Below, one piece after another: positions 6,680-12,985 of a stretch of 13,484 nt of DNA. The position numbers were made by a program, and so were the translations under genes. Below the pieces are notes generated by a model that did not search any database, was not told the origin of the DNA, and was given only the letters and a program-made list of their open reading frames with translations. Source of the stretch: Bacillota bacterium (GTDB lineage Bacteria; Bacillota; DTU030); NCBI GenBank assembly GCA_012842325.1, contig DUTA01000036.1, forward strand, positions 1 to 13,484. The letters are read 5' to 3'. Within the stretch, counting starts at the first letter, position 1, and the number at the start of each line of letters is the position of its first letter.

Positions 6680-7264
6680 GTGATCATCGAGACCATTGTT
6701 ACCACCCTGGGGGCGGGGGGAAGGTGCAACCCGGCCCCCATGGGGGTGGTGCTTTTATCCGGGGAGGAGGGCCGGATCCTGCTGCGGCCCTTTAAGACCA
6801 CCCATACTTTCCGCAATCTTAAGGAAACAGGCTTTGCCGTGGTCAATATGAGCTGGGATGGAGCCCTCTATGTCTATACAGCTCTGGGGGACCCGGACCT
6901 GCCCCTTTTACCGGCTGACCGGATTCCCGGCCGGGTTCTCCGGGACCACCGGGGTTACTGGGAAGTCCAGGTCGAGGATGTGCGGGAGGAAGGGGAGCGG
7001 GCTGCCGTTACCTGCCGTATCGTCAAGGAAGTGGCCCGGGAAGGGATATGGGGTTTTAACCGGGCCCGGGCCGCCCTGGTGGAAGGGGCCATCCTGGCTA
7101 CCCGCCTGCATCTGTATGCTCCAGCTTTTGTAAAGGCAGAACTGGACCGCCTGGCGGAGGTAGTGGCCAGGACGGGGGGACTTAGGGAAAGGGAAGCCAT
7201 GGATTATCTCCAGAAATACGCTGCAAGGGCAAGAAAGGTTGGTGAGGGAAATGCTGCAGATTGA
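6680..7264 (+). CDS. DUF447 family protein, linked to H4MPT metabolism
   Basis: 194 aa. The start VIIETIVTTLGAGG, the NPAPMGV motif at about residues 18-24 and the later NLKETGFAVVNMSWD segment are typical of DUF447, a family of archaea and H4MPT-using bacteria with a flavin-reductase-like split-barrel fold. Its biochemical role is not established; homologues lie in the C1 gene clusters of methylotrophs. GTG 6680 is preferred because GGGAGGAG lies about 5 nt upstream and family homology begins there. The in-frame ATG at 6638 would add 14 Gly/Arg/Lys-rich residues encoded by purine-rich DNA containing that ribosome binding site. It overlaps the beta-RFAP synthase gene by 14 nt, indicating translational coupling. 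Confidence 0.85.
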   Translation: MIIETIVTTLGAGGRCNPAPMGVVLLSGEEGRILLRPFKTTHTFRNLKETGFAVVNMSWDGALYVYTALGDPDLPLLPADRIPGRVLRDHRGYWEVQVEDVREEGERAAVTCRIVKEVAREGIWGFNRARAALVEGAILATRLHLYAPAFVKAELDRLAEVVARTGGLREREAMDYLQKYAARARKVGEGNAAD

Positions 7265-8228
7265 AGCACCGGCCCGGCTGCACCTGGGACAGATAGACCT
7301 GAACGGTTCCCTAGGCCGCCTGTACGGGGGCATAGGGGTGGCCCTGGAGGGGCCCAGGACGGTTTTGCTGGCTGAGCCCTGTTCCCGGCTGGTCGTGGAA
7401 GGGCTGGAAAGGGAGAGGGTGACAAAAATTGCCCGCACCTTTCTGGAGCGGACCGGCATCGAAGGGGGGGCCCGCCTCCAGGTGACGGAGGCCATCCCGC
7501 CCCACGTGGGCCTGGGTTCGGGCACCCAGCTCTCCCTGGCTGTGTCCCTGGCCCTGGCCCGGCTCCACCGGCTGGACCTGACCCTGGACGACCTGGCCCG
7601 GATCACCGGCCGGGGCCACCAGTCGGGGGTGGGCATCGGGATCTTTCGCAGCGGGGGCTTTGTCGTGGACGGGGGTATTCCCCGGGAGTATGACCGGCCC
7701 GATGTGGAGGGCTATGTGCCGCCCATCATCTTCCAGCACCCCTTTCCTTCTTCCTGGTATTTTATCCTCATCACCCCGACCAACACCAGCGGCTACAGCG
7801 GCAGCCGGGAGAAGGAAGCCTTCGCGGCCATGCCCCCCATACCCCCCGAGGATGTGGGCCTGGTCTGCCGCCTGCTGGTGATGCAGCTTTTGCCGGCCCT
7901 GCTGGAGGAAAATATCGAGGCCTTCGGCCAGGCCCTATCGGAGATCCAGTGGACCATCGGCAAGCAGTTTGCCCCGGTCCAGGGGGGCCTCTACAGCCAC
8001 CCGGCCGCCGAGGGCATTGTTCGCTTTCTCCTCAATTCCGGTGTCGCCGGGGCCGGCCAGAGCTCCTGGGGGCCGACCCTCTACGGGGTGGTGGCGGGGG
8101 AAGAGGCGGCCCGGGAAATAACGGGGGCGCTGAAAAAGTATTTGGAGGCGGAGGATATCCCCGCCAGTGTAAGCTGCCTTCCCGCCCGGAACCGGGGAGC
8201 CAGGGTTTCCTGGACCGAGGAGGGATAA
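7251..8228 (+). CDS. mptG: Beta-ribofuranosylaminobenzene 5'-phosphate synthase (beta-RFAP synthase)
   Basis: 325 aa, normal length. The enzyme joins 4-hydroxybenzoate or p-aminobenzoate to PRPP with loss of CO2 (or its equivalent), the first committed step in making the methanopterin side chain, in the cytoplasm. N-terminal IEAPARLHLGQIDLNGSLGR and the GHMP-kinase-like loop PHVGLGSGTQLSLAVSLALA (about 84-103) are diagnostic. GRGHQSGVGIGIFRSGGFVVDGG and the C-terminal GVAGAGQSSWGP also match the family. ATG 7251 is preferred, with GGTGAGG just upstream; TTG 7239 and GTG 7242 are in-frame alternatives. Its start overlaps DUF447 by 14 nt, and the sigma-54 activator starts 7 nt after its stop, so the three form one operon. 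This gene is the strongest sign that the organism makes H4MPT or a close analogue. Confidence 0.93.
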   Translation: MLQIEAPARLHLGQIDLNGSLGRLYGGIGVALEGPRTVLLAEPCSRLVVEGLERERVTKIARTFLERTGIEGGARLQVTEAIPPHVGLGSGTQLSLAVSLALARLHRLDLTLDDLARITGRGHQSGVGIGIFRSGGFVVDGGIPREYDRPDVEGYVPPIIFQHPFPSSWYFILITPTNTSGYSGSREKEAFAAMPPIPPEDVGLVCRLLVMQLLPALLEENIEAFGQALSEIQWTIGKQFAPVQGGLYSHPAAEGIVRFLLNSGVAGAGQSSWGPTLYGVVAGEEAAREITGALKKYLEAEDIPASVSCLPARNRGARVSWTEEG

Positions 8229-8235
8229 GGGGGCA

Positions 8236-10191
8236 ATGAAACAGGATGTTATAGTACGTGCGTGGGAGCAGTTTGTGGCCGGGCAGGGAATCCCTGCCGC
8301 AGTAAGGCCTCCCATTGCCGCTTCCTGGCGCCGCTGCCGGAGCCGCGGCCTCAGCCCCCACGAAAGGCCGGCTGTAGAAAAACTTGCGGGACAGGAGCTG
8401 GAGGAGCACTGCCGCCAGGCCCGGCCCATTGCCAGGATTGGACGACCCTTCATGGAGAAGATCAGCCGGTACACCGTGCCCAATTCCCTGGTGTTCCTGG
8501 CCGATGCCGGCGGCTATCTGGTGATGGTCGTGGGGGACCCCAATGCCTTCGCCGCTCAGGCACCCTTTTTCCAGGTGGGAACCTACTGGGGGGAGGAGGC
8601 GCAGGGGACCAATGCCATTGCCCTGGTGATGCGGGAGCAGCAGAGCTTCCAGGTTGAGGGAGCGGAGCACTACCTGCAGCTGCACCATTCCCTGGCCTGC
8701 AGCGCGGCGCCCATCTTCAGCCCTGAAGGGGAATTCCTAGCGGTCCTGGGCGTGATAACACCCCTGCCGGCGGCCCATCCCCATACCCTGGGCATGGTGG
8801 TGGCGGCGGCGGCAGCGGTGGAAAACCAGCTGGGCCTGGAACGGGCCTCAGACCAGCTTTATTCTGTGGTTCAGTCCATTTCCGACGGTCTCATTGCCAT
8901 CGACGAAAATGGTTTAATCACCCAGATGAATACGGTGGCCGGGAACATCTTCGGCCTATCCCCGGCCGACTGCATCGGCAAACCGGTGGAAGAGGTTTTC
9001 CGGGATTCCTTTTCCCTTCTCCGGGTGATCAAGACGGGCCGGGAAGGGTTCAATGACCGGGAGCTGGCGGTGGACATCAATGGGCGGCGGGTCCGCATTA
9101 CCGTCACCAGCCGGCCCATCTGTTCCCAGCAGGGAAAAACCTTCGGCGTGGTCCTCACCTGCCGGGAGATGAAGTCGGTGCAGCGGCTGGTCAACAGGAT
9201 GGTGGGGGCCCAGGCCCGCTTTACCTTCGACGACCTCATCGGCGAGGACCCGGAATTCACCGAGGCCATAGCCATGGCGCGCCGGGTGGCCAGGACCGAT
9301 TCCACCGTTCTCCTGGTGGGGGAGAGCGGGACGGGCAAGGAAATGTTTGCCCAGGCCATCCACAATGCCAGCCCGCGCCGCAACGGGCCCTTTGTGGCCA
9401 TAAACTGTGCCGCCCTTCCCCGGGAACTGGTGGAGAGTGAACTCTTCGGCTATGAGGAGGGGGCCTTTACCGGGGCCAAGCGGGGCGGGCGCCCGGGTAA
9501 GTTTGAGCTGGCCAGCGGCGGCACCCTGTTCCTGGATGAGATCGGGGACATCCCCCTGGAGACCCAGGTGAGCCTGCTCCGGGTCCTTCAGGAAAGGCAG
9601 GTGACCCGCATCGGCGGCCAGGCCGCCATACCCGTCGAGATCCGGGTCATTGCCGCCACCAACAGGGATCTGGGCCGGCTGGTGGAGGAAGGCCATTTCC
9701 GCCTTGATCTTTATTACCGCCTCAATGTCATCAACCTGACCATTCCCCCCTTGCGGGAGCGGGGGGAGGATGTTCTCCTTCTGGCCCGCTATTTTCTCCG
9801 GCGCCTGGCCGAGCAGCTGGGACGGCGGGAGATCGTCATGGCCCCGGAGGTGGAGCGGCTTTTTCTCCAATACCACTGGCCGGGCAATGTCCGGGAGCTG
9901 CAGAACGTTCTTGAACAGGCCGTCCACCTGCTGGATAATGACATCCTCCTGCCGGAACACCTCCCCGCAGAGTTCAGGGCTGCCTCCGCCGGGGGTGGGG
10001 AAGTTGCCCTGCCGGCAAAGGCCGGCAGCCTGGCCGATCTGGAACAGGCGGCCGTCCTGGAAGCCCTCCGTTCCGCCCGGGGCAATATATCCCTGGCTGC
10101 CCGCTGGCTGGGGGTGGGCCGCACCACCCTGTACCGGAAGATCCGCCTCTACCGCATTGATCTGGAAGAGCTGCGGCACAGTGCACCATAA
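8236..10191 (+). CDS. Sigma-54-dependent activator, GAF-PAS-AAA+-Fis (AcoR/DhaR-like)
   Basis: 651 aa, complete. Domains: N-terminal GAF sensor (about 60-190, after the R-P-x-I-A-x-S-W-R-R-C motif usual in AcoR/DhaR-type activators), PAS (about 208-300), AAA+ (about 332-555) and Fis-type helix-turn-helix (about 605-640, ISLAARWLGVGRTTLYRKI). Walker A is GESGTGKE (362-369), GAFTGA is intact (409-414) for sigma-54 contact, and Walker B is TLFLDEIGD (430-438). ATG 8236 has AAGGGGG just upstream and follows the beta-RFAP synthase stop by 7 nt. The gene downstream has a -24/-12 promoter with two enhancer-like sites 76 bp apart, so this protein most likely activates it. A cytoplasmic sensor without a phosphorylation receiver suggests direct binding of a small molecule, perhaps the substrate or a C1 intermediate. 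Confidence 0.96.
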   Translation: MKQDVIVRAWEQFVAGQGIPAAVRPPIAASWRRCRSRGLSPHERPAVEKLAGQELEEHCRQARPIARIGRPFMEKISRYTVPNSLVFLADAGGYLVMVVGDPNAFAAQAPFFQVGTYWGEEAQGTNAIALVMREQQSFQVEGAEHYLQLHHSLACSAAPIFSPEGEFLAVLGVITPLPAAHPHTLGMVVAAAAAVENQLGLERASDQLYSVVQSISDGLIAIDENGLITQMNTVAGNIFGLSPADCIGKPVEEVFRDSFSLLRVIKTGREGFNDRELAVDINGRRVRITVTSRPICSQQGKTFGVVLTCREMKSVQRLVNRMVGAQARFTFDDLIGEDPEFTEAIAMARRVARTDSTVLLVGESGTGKEMFAQAIHNASPRRNGPFVAINCAALPRELVESELFGYEEGAFTGAKRGGRPGKFELASGGTLFLDEIGDIPLETQVSLLRVLQERQVTRIGGQAAIPVEIRVIAATNRDLGRLVEEGHFRLDLYYRLNVINLTIPPLRERGEDVLLLARYFLRRLAEQLGRREIVMAPEVERLFLQYHWPGNVRELQNVLEQAVHLLDNDILLPEHLPAEFRAASAGGGEVALPAKAGSLADLEQAAVLEALRSARGNISLAARWLGVGRTTLYRKIRLYRIDLEELRHSAP

Positions 10192-10198
10192 TGGAATA

Positions 10199-10215
10199 TG
10201 AACCAAAATGAAACA
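10199..10215 (+). promoter_or_regulatory. Upstream enhancer-like site 1 for the sigma-54 activator
   Basis: TGAACCAAAATGAAACA shares the pattern TGNNNCAAAATGANACA with site 2, 76 bp downstream centre to centre. It is imperfectly palindromic around the AAAAT core. Its centre lies about 186 bp before the predicted transcription start, starting only 8 nt after the activator gene ends. Confidence 0.6.
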
Positions 10216-10274
10216 GTCTGTCAGAGCCCGGCATTGCCCTATCCGACTGGCAGTAGTAGAAGGGGACCCCGCTA

Positions 10275-10291
10275 TGTTTCAAAATGATACA
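10275..10291 (+). promoter_or_regulatory. Upstream enhancer-like site 2 for the sigma-54 activator
   Basis: TGTTTCAAAATGATACA is nearly palindromic (TGTTTC against the complement of GATACA, 5 of 6), resembling the inverted repeats bound by AcoR/DhaR-type proteins. Its centre lies about 110 bp before the predicted transcription start. The distance to site 1 is roughly seven helical turns, putting both on nearly the same DNA face. Confidence 0.65.
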
Positions 10292-10366
10292 ACGGCCGCT
10301 TCCCGGCCGGGGAATTATATGGCTAAGAATCCTGATTTTATGGGAAAAGGCATAATTTACCTCCAA

Positions 10367-10382
10367 TGGCATAAACATTGCG
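10367..10382 (+). promoter_or_regulatory. Sigma-54 (-24/-12) promoter of the DUF2193 gene
   Basis: TGGCAT (10367-10372) and TTGC (10378-10381) have the exact sigma-54 spacing, with GG at 10368-10369 and GC at 10380-10381. Deviations from consensus are T for C in GGCAC, A for G at the next position, and G after TTGC. The start of transcription would be near 10393, about 107 nt before the start codon. The activator gene immediately upstream and the paired 17-bp sites strengthen the call. Confidence 0.8.
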
Positions 10383-10499
10383 ATAGAAAACATTAGCACA
10401 GTATGGAATATTGGGTCAATAGGGGGGATGCCTTGGAGAGAGCTGGGATTAACCAGAGAGCAGTTGGTTGGCGGGGAAAAAAGGAAAGGGGGAAATGCC

Positions 10500-11981
10500 A
10501 TGTCTAAGGCTCTGCATGAAAAGATGATTAAGGAGGCCCTGGCGGCCCAGAAGGCCGACATCGGTGTTATTAAGGAGAAGCGGGGGCAAAAATTCTCCAT
10601 CGCCGATGCCCAGGCCTATGTGGATGCTGTGAACGGCATGACGGTGGGTGAAGGCCAGTGCCCCAACGTCATTGATCTGCACGTCAAGTCCGTCAATGCC
10701 CACTTTGAAATCCTGAAAGAGCTCACCGACTATGTCCGGCCGGAAGACGACCCCTTTGTTGAACACTACCAGACACCTGCCATCCTGGAAATCCTCTATG
10801 AAGCCGATCCCGAATTCAAGAAGTCCATGGACGTCTTTGTCGATGCCATTGCCGATAACGAAGCCCTCATCGGCAAGGAGGCCGTCCGGCGTTACGGCGG
10901 CTTCTACGGCCCCACCTGCGTGGTCGACTTTGCCTTCTGCCCCGGCTCTGTCACCAACGTAGTCAATGAGATCCTGAAACCCCTGGATATTCCCAAGGAT
11001 CACAAGAAGGCCATCCTTTCCAGCAAATCCTGGGGTATGAACACCTCCTACGGCATTGGGGCAGCCTTTGCCGCCTCCCTGGAAGCCGGCAAGACGGCAG
11101 CCGAAGCGGTGAAAGACGAGATCGAGATGCTGCAGCTGGTCTACAAGGATCCCATTGCCGCCCAGGACAAACTGATGACCGACGGCGGCCACAGCTCCTT
11201 TGTGGTCAAGGAATACATGCAGAAGTATAAGGAACGGATGAAGGATGTCGTCCTCAAGGCTGTGGAAGCCGGCGTCCACTACGGCAACATTGTGACGGTC
11301 CCGGCCTACTGTGTCGGCGACATCGCCCACCACATCGCCCAGTCCATGTACAACATGGCCAAGGACGACGTGGTCATGGCCATCCTGGAGGCGGAGACGG
11401 GTGTTCTGGAGAATACCCTCTACCGGGGTCTGGAGAAAGGCTTTGAGAGCCCCTGGGATGTCCTGAGCGTCGCCACCGGTTCCACCGCTGCCGGCGCCGC
11501 CTACATCCTGGAACTGGACGGCTTCACCGCTCCCATGGTCATCGATCTCCTGACCAAGCGCTTCTTCAACTACATCCAGAAGTACCCGGGACGGGGCGCC
11601 GCGGCCGAGCTCCACAACGTGGACTTCATGGACATGATCCACAGGGGAGCCCAGATCATCGATGTCGAGCCCATTGGCAATGGCGGCAAGGTCCGGGGTG
11701 TGGAAGTGGACCTCAGCCCCATTGACAACAATGAGGTCCTGGCCAATCCGCAGCGCTACACCTACCCGGCCTGCGCCATCACCGTACGCTTCTCCGCCAT
11801 GATGCGCCTGGCCGACTTCCCGTGCCTCCTGACCAGCGAGCCGGTAACGGCCACCCTGATGACCAACCTCATTGCCCTCAATCCTGAGCGGCCTGGCTCG
11901 CCGGCCCGGGTCTGCAAGGACTGCGCCGTCTGCGCCTTTGTGAAGCGGCACAGCTACTGCAACTGGAATAAGAGCGTCTAA
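10500..11981 (+). CDS. DUF2193 family protein with C-terminal cysteine cluster
   Basis: 493 aa, recognised as DUF2193, a family of unknown function described mainly from archaea. ATG 10500 is chosen because AAAGGGGG lies 7 nt upstream and the protein begins MSKALHEKMIKEAL; the 24 in-frame codons before it lie in the leader. No signal peptide or membrane segment is visible. Notable features are C140 and C147 (GPTCVVDFAFCPGS), VPAYCVGDIAHHIAQSMYN (about 266-284), and a C-terminal cluster C472, C475, C478, C487 (CX2CX2CX8C) that looks like an Fe-S or metal site. It is transcribed from a -24/-12 promoter downstream of a sigma-54 activator and is followed by methylene-H4MPT dehydrogenase, so a catabolic or C1-transfer enzyme tied to H4MPT is inferred. 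The reaction is unknown. Confidence 0.85.
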   Translation: MSKALHEKMIKEALAAQKADIGVIKEKRGQKFSIADAQAYVDAVNGMTVGEGQCPNVIDLHVKSVNAHFEILKELTDYVRPEDDPFVEHYQTPAILEILYEADPEFKKSMDVFVDAIADNEALIGKEAVRRYGGFYGPTCVVDFAFCPGSVTNVVNEILKPLDIPKDHKKAILSSKSWGMNTSYGIGAAFAASLEAGKTAAEAVKDEIEMLQLVYKDPIAAQDKLMTDGGHSSFVVKEYMQKYKERMKDVVLKAVEAGVHYGNIVTVPAYCVGDIAHHIAQSMYNMAKDDVVMAILEAETGVLENTLYRGLEKGFESPWDVLSVATGSTAAGAAYILELDGFTAPMVIDLLTKRFFNYIQKYPGRGAAAELHNVDFMDMIHRGAQIIDVEPIGNGGKVRGVEVDLSPIDNNEVLANPQRYTYPACAITVRFSAMMRLADFPCLLTSEPVTATLMTNLIALNPERPGSPARVCKDCAVCAFVKRHSYCNWNKSV

Positions 11982-12016
11982 ACCCCAGTTTAAGGCTGGT
12001 TAGAGTCTGGGCGAAT

Positions 12017-12056
12017 ACCGGGCTCCCGGTCCCGGACTGCGGGGCCCGGTTTTTCC
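12017..12056 (+). terminator. Terminator between DUF2193 and mtdB
   Basis: ACCGGGC (12017-12023) pairs with GCCCGGT (12044-12050), a very GC-rich stem with a 20-nt loop that can fold further, followed by TTTTCCTTTTT. It lies 36 nt after the DUF2193 stop and 50 nt before mtdB. No clear promoter was seen before mtdB, so it may be partial, making DUF2193 more abundant than the downstream genes. Confidence 0.65.
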
Positions 12057-12105
12057 TTTTTCGGGCGAAGGGCCGTGCCGACAATGAGGGAAAGGAGGTT
12101 CGGGC

Positions 12106-12966
12106 GTGAAGAAGCTCCTCGTGCAATTGGACACCGACTCCATGCCCAGCGTCTTTGACGGGATTGTGGCCTATGACGCCGGCGTCGACCACGTCCTCCC
12201 CTACGGGGGGGTGACCCCGGACAACGTCCAGGACCTGGTTTACGGCGCCATGTTTACCCGCGGGGGAGACAAGCTGAAAAACACCGCCATCTTCGTGGGC
12301 GGCTCCCGGGTGGAGGCGGCCCAGGCGGTGGTGGATAAGATCAAGGAAACCTTTTTTGGCCCGGTGCGGGTCTCGGTCCTCATGGATGCCAACGGCTGCA
12401 ACACCACTGCCGCCGCGGCGGTCCTGAAAATGAATCAGGCCCTGCCGGTAAAAGGAAAAAGGGCCCTGGTCCTGGCCGGCACGGGGCCGGTGGGAATGCG
12501 GGCGGCGGGCCTCCTGGCCCTGGAAGGGGCCCAGGTGGGCCTCACTTCCCGGAGCCTGGAGCGGGGCGAACACACCTGCCGGCTGCTCCGGGAGCTCTAC
12601 GGCGTTGAAGTTACCCCCTATGAACTGGATCCCCGGGACCAGGAAGCGGTGGCCCAGCTCCTGGCCGGGGTGGAACTGGTCCTGGCCGCCGGCCCGCCGG
12701 GGGCGGTCCTCCTGGAGGAAGAAACCTGGACCAGGCTTTCCCAACTGCAGGTGGTGGCCGATATCAATGCCGTGCCGCCGGGGGGGATCCCCGGGATAAA
12801 ACCCACCGATGACGGGAAGGAAAGGCACGGCAAGATCTGCTTTGGTGCCCTGGGGATTGGCGGTTTGAAGATGAAGCTCCACAAGGCCGCCCTCCAGCGC
12901 CTCTTCACCGCCAATGATCTCGTTCTGGATGCCCGGGAGGTCTACGCTTTGGGGAAGGAGCTTTAG
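12106..12966 (+). CDS. mtdB: Methylene-tetrahydromethanopterin dehydrogenase, NAD(P)-dependent (MtdB/MtdA type)
   Basis: 286 aa, full length. It oxidises methylene-H4MPT to methenyl-H4MPT with NAD(P)+, reversibly, in the cytoplasm. Diagnostic stretches are PSVFDGIVAYDAGVDHVLPYGGVT (about 14-37), VYGAMFTRGGDKLKNTAIFVGGS, and FFGPVRVSVLMDANGCNTTAAAAVL (about 84-108). The Rossmann loop GTGPVG (125-130) is followed by TSRSLER, whose Ser-Arg pair after the second strand favours NADP, though NAD cannot be excluded. GTG 12106 has a perfect AAAGGAGG 7 nt upstream. MtdA-type enzymes can also use tetrahydrofolate, but beta-RFAP synthase in the same cluster points to H4MPT. It lies 19 nt before the ATP-grasp gene, probably in one operon. 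Confidence 0.93.
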   Translation: MKKLLVQLDTDSMPSVFDGIVAYDAGVDHVLPYGGVTPDNVQDLVYGAMFTRGGDKLKNTAIFVGGSRVEAAQAVVDKIKETFFGPVRVSVLMDANGCNTTAAAAVLKMNQALPVKGKRALVLAGTGPVGMRAAGLLALEGAQVGLTSRSLERGEHTCRLLRELYGVEVTPYELDPRDQEAVAQLLAGVELVLAAGPPGAVLLEEETWTRLSQLQVVADINAVPPGGIPGIKPTDDGKERHGKICFGALGIGGLKMKLHKAALQRLFTANDLVLDAREVYALGKEL

Positions 12967-12985
12967 GCCCGAGGGGGAAAAGAGG

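Larger units (their letters stand above)
10192..10499 (+). promoter_or_regulatory. Sigma-54 control region and leader of the DUF2193 gene
   Basis: This 308-bp gap, markedly more AT-rich than its neighbours, holds two 17-bp repeats (10199-10215, 10275-10291), a -24/-12 promoter (10367-10382) and a leader of about 105 nt ending in AAAGGGGG. A small stem (AACCA 10451-10455 with TGGTT 10465-10469) is the only fold noticed in the leader. No terminator was recognised after the activator gene, so read-through into DUF2193 is possible. The open frame from 10208 crosses all the control elements and has no recognisable protein signature. Confidence 0.8.

Noticed and set aside
10208..10396. 62-codon plus-strand open frame upstream of the DUF2193 gene
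   Set aside because: It runs through both enhancer-like sites and the -24/-12 promoter, has no good ribosome binding site and resembles nothing known.
10191..10411. Repeated 9-mer ATGGAATAT at 10191 and 10403
   Set aside because: The repeat is short, AT-rich and not placed symmetrically around any element; it could easily be chance.
10449..11951. 500-codon minus-strand open frame opposite the DUF2193 gene
   Set aside because: The plus strand has a strong ribosome binding site, a promoter and family similarity. The minus frame shows repetitive His/Asp/Gly composition with no domain.
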